From the NCBI GenBank assembly GCA_027451915.1, contig DAIDHU010000200.1, forward strand, positions 1 through 6,352: a stretch of DNA of 6,352 nucleotides, read 5' to 3'. Origin of the DNA: Thiomonas sp. (GTDB lineage Bacteria > Pseudomonadota > Gammaproteobacteria > Burkholderiales > Burkholderiaceae_C). Under the pieces are notes generated by a model. That model was not told where the DNA came from. It did no database searches and saw nothing but the letters and a program-made list of their open reading frames with translations. Both the position numbers and the translations under genes were made by a program. Shown here in pieces: positions 1 through 5,767 of the stretch (the first letter of the stretch is position 1; the number at the start of each line of letters is the position of its first letter).

Positions 1-1
1 G

Positions 2-967
2 GGCGCGCAAGCGGCCCAGGGGTCGAGCGGCGCGAGGCCTGGCGCCGACGCGGGCGGCGCCGCTCGGGCCAAGGCGCGTGCGCTTCCCGCGGCGGCGCAG
101 CCGGAGCAGGGCTACACCCGCTGGAGCTTCGGCACCCTGCCGGAGTTGCTGGAGATCCGGCGAGGCGCGGCGACGCTGGTGGGATTCCCCGCCTTGGTCG
201 ACCGCGGCCAGGCCGTCGACATCGATGTGTTCGACACCCCGGAGGCAGCCGCCCAGGCCCATCGTGCCGGCCTGCGGCGCCTGTTTGCCCTGGCCTTGCG
301 CGAGCCCCTGAAGGCCGCCGAGAAGGGCCTGCAGCAGGCCCTGCAGCAGGCCGCCTTCGCCTACATGCCGCTGGGCACGGGCGAGGAACTGCGTGAGCAG
401 GTGCTGGACTCCGCACTGGACCTGGCCTTTCTCGGCGAGCCGCTGCCCACCGATGCGCAGGCCTTCGAGCGCCGCCTGGCCGAGGGGCGTCCACGCCTGC
501 AGTTGCTGGTGCAGGAAATGGCACGCCTGGCCGGCTCCATCCTGCTCGAATGGAGCGCCGCGAGCAAGAAGCTCGCCGGTTTCAAGGCGCAGGCCTCGCT
601 GCACGCGGACATCGCGCAGCAATTGCAGGAGCTGTTACCCAAGCGCTTCATGTCGGAGTTGCCGCCGGCGCGGCGATCCCACCTGCCGCGCTACCTGAAG
701 GCGGTGCAGATGCGACTGGACAAGGTGCGCGCCGACCCTGTGCGCGATGCCCAGCGCCAGGCGGAACTGGCTCCCCTGCTGGCGCGCCTGCGCCGGGAGC
801 TGCAGCTGGCGCGCCAGCAGGGCGAAGCCACGGCCGACCAGGGTCTGGAGGAGTTGCGCTGGATGCTGGAGGAATTGCGCGTGGCCCTGTTCGCGCAGGA
901 GCTGCGCACGCCCTTCCCGGTGTCGGTCAAGCGCGTGGAAAAGGCCTGGAGCCAATGGCGACGATAG
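2..967 (+). CDS. hrpA: ATP-dependent RNA helicase HrpA, C-terminal part (5' truncated by window edge)
   Basis: This is the C-terminal part of the DEAH-box RNA helicase HrpA, a cytoplasmic helicase that in E. coli has been linked to mRNA processing and to rescue of collided ribosomes. The frame is open from base 2, giving 321 visible residues and ending at a TAG. All helicase motifs lie upstream of the window; what remains is the end of the DUF3418 domain. Recognisable family segments are GYTRWSFGTLPELLE (visible residues 37-51), the following GFPALVD, and the near-terminal RTPFPVSVKRVEKAW (302-316). Visible residues 1-36 are an Ala/Gly-rich linker, probably an insertion inside or before DUF3418. 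The body is strongly helical, rich in Leu, Gln, Arg and Glu, with a heptad-like LEELR duplication at 282-293. The ATG at 146 is internal, because homology to the family begins upstream of it. The family call is from recognised motifs, not a search. Confidence 0.92.
   Translation, partial: GAQAAQGSSGARPGADAGGAARAKARALPAAAQPEQGYTRWSFGTLPELLEIRRGAATLVGFPALVDRGQAVDIDVFDTPEAAAQAHRAGLRRLFALALREPLKAAEKGLQQALQQAAFAYMPLGTGEELREQVLDSALDLAFLGEPLPTDAQAFERRLAEGRPRLQLLVQEMARLAGSILLEWSAASKKLAGFKAQASLHADIAQQLQELLPKRFMSELPPARRSHLPRYLKAVQMRLDKVRADPVRDAQRQAELAPLLARLRRELQLARQQGEATADQGLEELRWMLEELRVALFAQELRTPFPVSVKRVEKAWSQWRR
329..352 (+). repeat. perfect 12-bp tandem duplication inside hrpA
   Basis: CTGCAGCAGGCC occurs twice back to back (329-340 and 341-352), encoding Leu-Gln-Gln-Ala twice. 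The unit length is a multiple of three, so the frame is kept. It lies in a Gln/Ala-rich helical part of DUF3418. It is probably a slippage product, or simply codon bias acting on a repetitive helix. Confidence 0.85.
845..886 (+). repeat. imperfect 21-bp tandem repeat inside hrpA
   Basis: Two adjacent 21-bp units (845-865 and 866-886) share CTGGAGGA(G/A)TTGCGC and encode LEELRWM followed by LEELRVA. The seven-residue period suggests a coiled-coil or helical-bundle heptad near the end of HrpA. Confidence 0.7.
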
Positions 968-974
968 TCACCCA

Positions 975-1003
975 GGCATGCCGTCGCATGGGCGCATGCG
1001 GGC
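975..1003 (+). terminator. GCATG-rich hairpin just after hrpA, weak terminator or 3'-end candidate
   Basis: Eight bases after the hrpA stop lies a perfect palindrome, GGCATGCC (975-982). It is followed by a hairpin with arms CGCATG (985-990) and CATGCG (995-1000) around a GGCG loop. A further GCC/GGC pair (981-983 region with 1001-1003) is possible if two bases bulge. GCATG occurs three times in the segment. No T-run follows, so this is not a canonical intrinsic terminator. It could stabilise the hrpA mRNA 3' end or be a Rho-dependent end. Confidence 0.35.
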
Positions 1004-1064
1004 AAATCCATCTTTCGAACTAGGGATAACCCCGAATTAGCAAATACCAGCTTCCTTCACTACA

Positions 1065-1093
1065 TTGCCGGAAACATTCGGCTTTTGTCGAAT
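1065..1093 (+). promoter_or_regulatory. candidate sigma-70-type promoter of the transporter operon
   Basis: TTGCCG (1065-1070; 4 of 6 matches to TTGACA) is followed after 17 bp by TCGAAT (1088-1093; 4 of 6 matches to TATAAT). It lies in the AT-richer patch upstream of the DUF3311 start, and the -10-like hexamer overlaps the right arm of the CATTCG/CGAATG inverted repeat. It would give a leader of roughly 140 nt. The match is only moderate and other boxes are possible. Confidence 0.3.
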
Positions 1094-1094
1094 G
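1075..1094. repeat. inverted repeat CATTCG-N8-CGAATG, possible operator
   Basis: Perfect 6-bp arms (1075-1080 and 1089-1094) flank an 8-bp spacer; a G.T pair could extend the stem by one. The repeat overlaps the candidate -10 hexamer, which would suit a repressor site, but a chance inverted repeat of this size is not excluded. There is no T-run, so it is not a terminator. Confidence 0.35.
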
Positions 1095-1225
1095 AGCATC
1101 CGAGATGCGGGCCTGCGCCGCCCGCGCGACAAGGGGGGACTCGCCGCACGTGCCAGCACGCCGGCGTCACCCGCGCGGCGCGCGACGGTCACGGCGATCC
1201 CGCTGTCCCTCGATCCCGACCTTAC

Positions 1226-1229
1226 GGAG
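1226..1229 (+). promoter_or_regulatory. ribosome binding site deciding the DUF3311 start
   Basis: GGAG, within ACGGAGA (1224-1230), lies 8 nt before the ATG at 1238. It is the best Shine-Dalgarno match in the region and fixes the start at 1238 rather than at the upstream in-frame ATG at 1085. Confidence 0.75.
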
Positions 1230-1237
1230 ATTCCTAC

Positions 1238-1467
1238 ATGTCCGATCGCGCCCCGGCACGCAAGCTGGGACCGCTGGCAGTGATCCTGCTGGCGATCCCC
1301 TGCGTCGCTGTGCTTGTCGTTCCCTGGTTCAACAAGACCGAACCCGCATGGATGGGAATGCCCTTCTTCTACTGGTGGCAGCTGCTGTGGGTGCCGCTGT
1401 CCAGCGTGTTCATCGGCATCGTCTACAAGCTGGTGGTTCCTTCCGGAAGCGGGGACTGTCGCGATGA
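1238..1467 (+). CDS. DUF3311 small membrane protein, symporter partner; apparent frameshift near its 3' end
   Basis: This small inner-membrane protein belongs to the DUF3311 family, which is commonly encoded directly upstream of MctP-like sodium:solute symporters. Its biochemical role is not established; an accessory or small-subunit role is inferred from context. The start at 1238 has a good RBS. Two hydrophobic helices are visible, at about residues 11-30 and 44-66. The family signature is in the loop and second helix: PWFN, then MPFFYWWQLLWVPLSS, ending IVYK. After residue 72 the frame as written does not stop; it runs out of frame through the symporter gene to 3175. One extra base near the GGGG run (1451-1454) would end the protein at the TGA of 1465-1467, giving 76 residues and an ATGA overlap with the symporter start. 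The end given here is that inferred one. Family confidence is high; the true 3' end is uncertain. Confidence 0.8.
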
Positions 1468-3005
1468 ACATCACCGCAACCGTCGTTTTCGTTCTCCTGT
1501 TCCTGCTGATCACCATCCTGGGCTTCGTCTCCGCGCACTGGCGCAAGGGGGACATGAGCCACCTGCACGAGTGGGGCCTGGGCGGCCGCCGCTTCGGCAG
1601 CTGGATCACCTGGTTCCTGATCGGTGGCGACCTGTACACGGCCTACACCTTCGTGGCGGTTCCGGCGCTGGTCTTCGGCGCCGGCGCCCTGGGCTTTTTC
1701 GCGCTGCCCTACACGGTGCTCGTGTATCCGATGGTGTTCGCGATCCTGCCGCGCCTGTGGGTGGTCGCGCACAAGCACAACTACATCACGGCCTCGGACT
1801 TCGTCGCCGGGCGCTATGGCAGCCCCACGCTGGCGCTGGCCATCGCGGTCACGGGCATCGTCGCCACCATGCCCTACATCGCGCTGCAGCTGGTGGGCAT
1901 CCAGGTGGTCATCGGCGGCCTGGGCTTTCCCGCCGGGCACGGCCTGGTCGGGGACCTGCCGCTGATCATCGCCTTCGTGATCCTGGCCGCCTTCACCTAC
2001 ACCAGCGGCCTGCGCGCTCCGGCCTCGATCGCGGTGGTGAAGGACCTGCTGGTCTACATCACCGTGATCGCCATGGTCGTGGTCATTCCGGCCAAGCTGG
2101 GCGGCCTGGGCGCGATCTTCGCGCAGGTTCCCAAGGAGCACCTGCTGCTGCCGCCGGTCAAGAACGGCAACTGGGGCATGCAGTCCTTCTACGGCACGCT
2201 GGCCTTCGGCTCGGCGCTGGCGCTGATGCTGTATCCCCATGCCTCCACCGCGGTGCTGGCCGCCAAGGGCCCGAACACCCTGCGGCGCAACTGGGTCTGG
2301 CTGCCGGCCTACTCGCTCATGCTGGGCCTGATCGCCATGCTGGGCTACATGGCCTACGCCGGCGGTATCTCGAAACTGCCCGACCTGGCTCCGTACTTCA
2401 AGCAATACGGGCCGCAGTTCGCGATGCCGGGCCTGCTGCTGCACTACTTCCCGTCGTGGTTCGTCGGCGTCGGCTTCGCCGCCGTGGCCATCGGCGCGCT
2501 GGTGCCCGCGGCCATCATGTCCATCGCCGCCGCGAACCTGTTCACCCGCAACATCTACAAGGCCTTCATCAACCCGCAATGCTCGGTGCAGAAGGAAACC
2601 GACATGGCCAAGCTGGTGTCGCTGGTGGTCAAGTTCGGCGCACTGCTGTTCATCGTGTTCCTGCCGCTGAAGTACGCCATCCAGCTGCAACTGCTGGGCG
2701 GCATCCTGGTGCTGCAGACCCTGCCGGCCATCGTCTCGGGCATCTACACCCGCTGGTTCGACGCGAAGGCCCTGCTGCTGGGCTGGGCGGTGGGCCTGGG
2801 CTGGGGCATCTGGGCGGCCTCGCTCAGCGGCTTCAAGTCCTCGGCCTACGCGCTGCACCTGGCGGGCCAGATCATCCCCGCCTACATCGGCCTGTACGCC
2901 CTGGTCCTGAATTTCGTCGTGGCGATCGTGGCCACGCTGGCGATCCGTGCGCTGGGCATGGCCAACGATCGCGACGCGACCAGCGCCGCCGACTACGTGG
3001 GCTGA
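1464..3005 (+). CDS. mctP: sodium:solute symporter, MctP-like monocarboxylate transporter
   Basis: A 513-residue integral inner-membrane protein of the sodium:solute symporter family (SSS, SLC5-like), resembling the rhizobial monocarboxylate permease MctP. It most likely imports small monocarboxylates such as lactate, pyruvate, acetate or propionate; the exact substrate cannot be read from sequence. Helix 1 starts at about residue 5. Subfamily motifs are HEWGLGGRRFGSWITWFL (35-52) running into GGDLYTAYT, then IVATMPYIALQLVG (132-145), the TYTSGLRAP stretch (178-186), the GALVPAAIMSIAAANLFTR region (344-362), and LQLLGGILVLQTLPA (408-422). There are about 13 hydrophobic segments and the length is typical for the family. 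The ATG at 1464 follows GGGGA (1451-1455) by 8 nt and gives the expected N-terminus; the same frame is open further upstream, but that segment lies in the DUF3311 gene. Translation is probably coupled to DUF3311. An intrinsic terminator follows the TGA by 22 bp. Confidence 0.87.
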   Translation: MNITATVVFVLLFLLITILGFVSAHWRKGDMSHLHEWGLGGRRFGSWITWFLIGGDLYTAYTFVAVPALVFGAGALGFFALPYTVLVYPMVFAILPRLWVVAHKHNYITASDFVAGRYGSPTLALAIAVTGIVATMPYIALQLVGIQVVIGGLGFPAGHGLVGDLPLIIAFVILAAFTYTSGLRAPASIAVVKDLLVYITVIAMVVVIPAKLGGLGAIFAQVPKEHLLLPPVKNGNWGMQSFYGTLAFGSALALMLYPHASTAVLAAKGPNTLRRNWVWLPAYSLMLGLIAMLGYMAYAGGISKLPDLAPYFKQYGPQFAMPGLLLHYFPSWFVGVGFAAVAIGALVPAAIMSIAAANLFTRNIYKAFINPQCSVQKETDMAKLVSLVVKFGALLFIVFLPLKYAIQLQLLGGILVLQTLPAIVSGIYTRWFDAKALLLGWAVGLGWGIWAASLSGFKSSAYALHLAGQIIPAYIGLYALVLNFVVAIVATLAIRALGMANDRDATSAADYVG

Positions 3006-3027
3006 ACGCCGGCCGCGAGTTTTCCGT

Positions 3028-3058
3028 GCCCGGGGGCGCGAGCCCTCGGGCTTTTTTT
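3028..3058 (+). terminator. strong Rho-independent terminator of the DUF3311/symporter operon
   Basis: A 10-bp stem has left arm GCCCGGGGGC (3028-3037) and right arm GCCCTCGGGC (3042-3051), with nine Watson-Crick pairs and one G.U pair. The loop is GCGA (3038-3041), a GNRA-type tetraloop. It is followed at once by seven T residues (3052-3058). It lies 22 bp after the symporter stop and separates that operon from the CoA-transferase gene. Confidence 0.93.
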
Positions 3059-3072
3059 ATGCGCCCTGGCTG

Positions 3073-3081
3073 TGGTGCAAT
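3073..3081 (+). promoter_or_regulatory. possible extended -10 promoter for the CoA-transferase gene
   Basis: TGG followed by TGCAAT (3076-3081; 4 of 6 matches to TATAAT) resembles an extended -10 element. The only -35-like sequence at suitable spacing is the terminator T-run (about 3053-3059). Initiation 7 nt downstream would fall on the A of the ATG at 3088, giving a leaderless mRNA. That would fit the lack of a visible Shine-Dalgarno sequence. Weak evidence. Confidence 0.25.
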
Positions 3082-3087
3082 GTCGTC

Positions 3088-4356
3088 ATGTCCGAACCAT
3101 CCTCCGTTGAAGCCCCGCGGCCGCCCGCGGGCGGCGCGCTGCAAGGTCTGCGCGTGCTCGAACTCGGCAGCCTGATCGCCGGCCCCTTCGCCACCCGGCT
3201 GATGGCCGAGTTCGGCGCCGACGTCGTCAAGGTGGAGACGCCCTCGCGTGGCGGCGACGCCGGCGGCGACCCGCTGCGCGGCTGGCGCCAGATGCACGCC
3301 GGCACCTCGCTGTGGTGGGCCGCGCAGGCGCGCAACAAGCGCTGCATCACGCTGGACCTGAAGGCGCAGGCGGGACGCGACATCGTGCTGCGACTGGTGC
3401 GCCGCTGCGACGTGCTGGTGGAGAACATGCGTCCCGGGGTGCTGGAAAAACTCGGCCTGGGCTGGGAGCAGCTCAGCCAGGTCAATCCTTCGCTGGTCAT
3501 GGTGCGCATTTCGGGTTTCGGCCAGACCGGTCCGCTGCGAGCCCAGCCGGGATTCGGCGCCATCGCCGAGTCCATGGGGGGCATGCGCTACGTCACCGGC
3601 GACCCTGCCTACCCGCCGATGCGCTCCAACCTGTCGCTGGGAGACTCGATCGCCGCGCTGCACGCCGTGATGGGCGCGCTGATGGCGCTGCGCCACCGGG
3701 ACGCCACCGGCGGACGTTTCGACGGCGACCGGGGAGGCGAGGGCCAGGTGGTGGACGTGGCGCTGACCGAGTCGGTGTTCAACCTCATGGAAAGCACCCT
3801 GATGGAATACAGCGTGGGCGGCACGGTGCGCGAGCGCTGCGGCAGTTCCATCGCCGGCATCGTGCCTTCCAACGTGTACCGCAGCGCCGGCGGCGAATGG
3901 GTGCAGATCTCGGGCAACGGGGACGCGATCTTCCGCCGCCTGATGCTGGCCATCGGGCGCGAGGACATGGCCTCGCGCGCCGACCTGGCGGCCAACCCCG
4001 GGCGCATCCGGGCCGCCGCCGAGATCGACCAGGCGATCCAGCAATGGGTCGGGCGCCACGAGGCCGTCGAGGTGGTGCGCGCCATGCGCGAGGCCGACGT
4101 GCCGGCCAGCCGCATCTACAGCATCGCCGACATCTGCGCCGACGAGCAATTCCAGGCCCGCGGCATGATCGAACGCCATGCGCTGGCCGACGGCACCCCG
4201 GTGGATGTTCCAGGGGTGGTGCCCCGGCTCGCGCGCACGCCCGGCGGCACGCGCTGGCTGGGCCCGGCGCTGGGCGCGCACAACGAGCAGGTGCTCGCCG
4301 AGCTCGGTTTCGACGCCGCGGCCATCGAGGCCCTGCGGCGCGACGGTGTGATCTAG
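3088..4356 (+). CDS. CaiB/BaiF family (family III) CoA-transferase
   Basis: A 422-residue cytoplasmic CoA-transferase of family III, which moves CoA between a donor acyl-CoA and an organic acid through an aspartyl-CoA thioester. The N-terminal signature LRVLELGSLIAGPFATRLMA (21-40) leads into EFGADVVKVE; next come the LDLK segment (89-92), VENMRPGVLEKLGLG (111-125) and ISGFGQTGP (141-149). By alignment from memory with E. coli CaiB, Asp186 in NLSLGDSIAA matches the catalytic Asp169. GQVVDVALTESVFNLME (219-235) is the usual core strand and helix. The C-terminal PASRIYSIADICADEQFQARGM motif (339-360) is also typical. Residues 208-217 look like a short Gly/Arg/Asp-rich insertion where relatives have a tight turn. 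The start at 3088 puts the conserved domain 20 residues in; the earlier in-frame ATG at 2947 lies inside the symporter gene and beyond the terminator. No clear RBS is visible. The substrate cannot be assigned. Confidence 0.92.
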   Translation: MSEPSSVEAPRPPAGGALQGLRVLELGSLIAGPFATRLMAEFGADVVKVETPSRGGDAGGDPLRGWRQMHAGTSLWWAAQARNKRCITLDLKAQAGRDIVLRLVRRCDVLVENMRPGVLEKLGLGWEQLSQVNPSLVMVRISGFGQTGPLRAQPGFGAIAESMGGMRYVTGDPAYPPMRSNLSLGDSIAALHAVMGALMALRHRDATGGRFDGDRGGEGQVVDVALTESVFNLMESTLMEYSVGGTVRERCGSSIAGIVPSNVYRSAGGEWVQISGNGDAIFRRLMLAIGREDMASRADLAANPGRIRAAAEIDQAIQQWVGRHEAVEVVRAMREADVPASRIYSIADICADEQFQARGMIERHALADGTPVDVPGVVPRLARTPGGTRWLGPALGAHNEQVLAELGFDAAAIEALRRDGVI

Positions 4357-4371
4357 TTTCCTGTCTCGCTG
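4357..4371. other. 15-bp gap between convergent stop codons
   Basis: The CoA-transferase TAG ends at 4356 and the purD stop on the opposite strand begins at 4372. The gap is too short for an intrinsic terminator. The only nearby symmetry is a weak CGCT/AGCG pair (4367-4370/4374-4377), with no T-run on either strand. The two transcripts therefore probably overlap at their 3' ends or end by Rho. Confidence 0.6.
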
Positions 4372-5733
4372 CTAGCGCTTGGCGTCGCCTTCGGTGCCGG
4401 CAGCCGCCTGGCCCGCTGCCCTCGGGGCTGGAGCCGCCTTGGGCCGGCCTTGCGATTTCTCGAGCGCGCGCCAGCCGATGTCCTGGCGGAACTGCATGCC
4501 CTCGAAACGGATCTGGCGCACCCCGCTGTAGGCACGCTGCTGCGCCATGCGCAGCGAATCTCCCAGCGCGGTGACGGCCAGCACCCGCCCGCCCGAGGTG
4601 CGCAGCACCCCGCCGTCCAGGCGCGTGCCCGCATGGAACACCTGCAGGTCCTCGGCGGGCGCCGGCAGGCCCTCGATGGCCCCGCCCAGGCGCGGCGCCT
4701 CGGGGTAGCCCGGGGCGGCCATCACCACGGCCAGCGCGGTGCGCCGGTCCCATTGCAGCTCCAGGCTGTCGAGCTTGCCGTCGATGGCGGCGTCCAGCAC
4801 CTGCACGAGGTCGCTTTTCAGGCGCATGAGAATCGGCTGCGTCTCGGGGTCGCCCAGGCGGCAGTTGAATTCCAGCGTGCGCGCGTGGCCCTGGCGGTCG
4901 ATCATCAGGCCCGCGTACAGGAAGCCGGTGTAGGGATTGCCGTCCGCGGCCATGCCCTGCACCGTGGGCATGATGATCTCGCGCATCACCCGCGCGTGCA
5001 CCTCGGGCGTGACCACCGGGGCCGGCGAGTAGGCGCCCATGCCGCCGGTGTTCGGCCCCTGGTCGCCGTCGCGCAGGCGCTTGTGGTCCTGGCTGGAGGC
5101 CAGCGGCAGAACGCGGGTGCCGTCGACCAGCACGATGAAGCTGGCCTCCTCGCCCTCGAGGAAATCCTCGATCACCACGCGCGCGCCGGCTTCGCCATGC
5201 TGCACGCCGTAGGTGTTGCGCTCGAGCATGTCATCCACTGCCGCGTGCGCCTCCTCGGGCGTGGCGGCCACCACCACGCCCTTGCCGGCGGCCAGCCCGT
5301 CGGCCTTGACCACCAGGGCGCATTGGCGCTCGGCGATGTAGGCATGGGCCTGCGCCGGGTCGGTGAAGGTGCGGTGCTGCGCGGTCGGAATGCCATGGCG
5401 CTGCATGAATTCCTTCGCGTAGGCCTTGGAGCTCTCCAGCTGCGCCGCGGCGCGCGTGGGCCCGAAAATGCGCAGCCGGCGCTGGCGGAAATGGTCCACC
5501 ACGCCGGCGGCCAGCGGCGCCTCGGGGCCCACGACGGTGAGGTGCACGTCCTCGGCCACGCAGAAATCCGCCAGGCGCTCGATCTCGGAGATCGCCAGGT
5601 TCTCCAGGTGCGGCACGCCCGCGGTGCCCCCGTTGCCGGGAGCCACGAAGACCTTTTTCACACGAGGGGAGTGGGCCAGCTTCCATGCCAGCGCGTGTTC
5701 ACGGCCGCCGGAGCCGATGACCAGGATTTTCAT
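4372..5733 (-). CDS. purD: phosphoribosylamine--glycine ligase (GAR synthetase)
   Basis: PurD joins glycine to 5-phosphoribosylamine with ATP, the second step of de novo purine synthesis in the cytoplasm. The product is 453 residues. The N domain begins MKILVIGSGGREHALAWKLA and continues with VAPGNGGTAG (30-39) and VVGPEAPLAAGVVD (67-80). The ATP-grasp region follows with SSKAYAKEFMQRHGIPT (101-117), VVKADGLAAGKGVVVA (141-156), DHKRLRDGDQGPNTGGMGAY (216-235) and the metal-binding EFNCRLGDPETQ (288-299). The C domain ends in the usual DIGWRALE (418-425). About 28 Ala/Pro/Gly-rich residues then form a tail absent from E. coli PurD (about 429 residues). The start at 5733 is fixed by the GSGGREHA motif; an in-frame ATG at 5853 lies inside yebC. 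No strong Shine-Dalgarno is visible. It lies 34 bp after yebC on the same strand, so co-transcription is likely. Confidence 0.97.
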   Translation of the reverse strand: MKILVIGSGGREHALAWKLAHSPRVKKVFVAPGNGGTAGVPHLENLAISEIERLADFCVAEDVHLTVVGPEAPLAAGVVDHFRQRRLRIFGPTRAAAQLESSKAYAKEFMQRHGIPTAQHRTFTDPAQAHAYIAERQCALVVKADGLAAGKGVVVAATPEEAHAAVDDMLERNTYGVQHGEAGARVVIEDFLEGEEASFIVLVDGTRVLPLASSQDHKRLRDGDQGPNTGGMGAYSPAPVVTPEVHARVMREIIMPTVQGMAADGNPYTGFLYAGLMIDRQGHARTLEFNCRLGDPETQPILMRLKSDLVQVLDAAIDGKLDSLELQWDRRTALAVVMAAPGYPEAPRLGGAIEGLPAPAEDLQVFHAGTRLDGGVLRTSGGRVLAVTALGDSLRMAQQRAYSGVRQIRFEGMQFRQDIGWRALEKSQGRPKAAPAPRAAGQAAAGTEGDAKR

Positions 5734-5767
5734 GGGAAGTAGGGGCTGGGTCAGGCTGCGCCGCGAC
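5734..5767 (-). other. 34-bp yebC-purD spacer
   Basis: The short spacer has no terminator-like hairpin and no convincing promoter, which supports a yebC-purD operon. A clear Shine-Dalgarno for purD is missing: the bases before the ATG read CTACTTCCC on the coding strand. Confidence 0.6.

Larger units (their letters stand above)
968..1237. other. 270-bp gene-free region between hrpA and the transporter genes
   Basis: I see no credible gene here on either strand. The first 35 bp hold the post-hrpA hairpin. About 1003-1095 is visibly AT-richer than the rest of the window and carries short repeats: CGAACTAG (1016-1023) with CGAATTAG (1033-1040), and the inverted repeat CATTCG/CGAATG (1075-1080/1089-1094). 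About 1097-1237 is very GC-rich and contains the direct repeat CGATCCCG (1195-1202 and 1211-1218) and the palindrome CACGTG (1149-1154 region). It probably serves as the promoter and leader of the DUF3311/symporter operon. An ATG at 1085 opens the same frame as DUF3311, but its product up to 1237 looks like random high-GC translation, so that start is not used here. Confidence 0.6.

Noticed and set aside
1085..1237. N-terminal extension of DUF3311 from an ATG at 1085
   Set aside because: The added residues look like random GC-rich translation, there is no RBS at 1085, and the ATG at 1238 has a well-spaced GGAG and gives the normal family N-terminus.
1037..1639. 200-codon - strand open frame over the leader and DUF3311 gene
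   Set aside because: No recognisable motif, no RBS seen, and it overlaps both the probable promoter region and well-supported genes.
1410..2858. Long open frame (482 codons) on the - strand, antisense to the symporter
   Set aside because: Its translation is Gln/His/Arg/Asp-rich with no recognisable domain. It is a mirror of the third-position GC bias of the real + strand gene.
2947..3087. Upstream start for the CoA-transferase at 2947
   Set aside because: It would begin inside the symporter gene and read through the intrinsic terminator; the conserved domain begins just after the ATG at 3088.
2872..4281. Long open frame (469 codons) on the - strand, antisense to the CoA-transferase
   Set aside because: Low-complexity Ala/His/Gln/Arg composition and full overlap with a well-supported + strand gene make it a shadow frame.
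4367..4377. CGCT/AGCG symmetry as a bidirectional terminator between convergent genes
   Set aside because: The arms are only 4 bp, the repeat overlaps the purD stop codon, and no T-run follows on either strand.
4450..5742. 430-codon + strand open frame opposite purD
   Set aside because: It covers almost exactly the purD gene in antisense with biased composition and no motif; purD itself is unambiguous.
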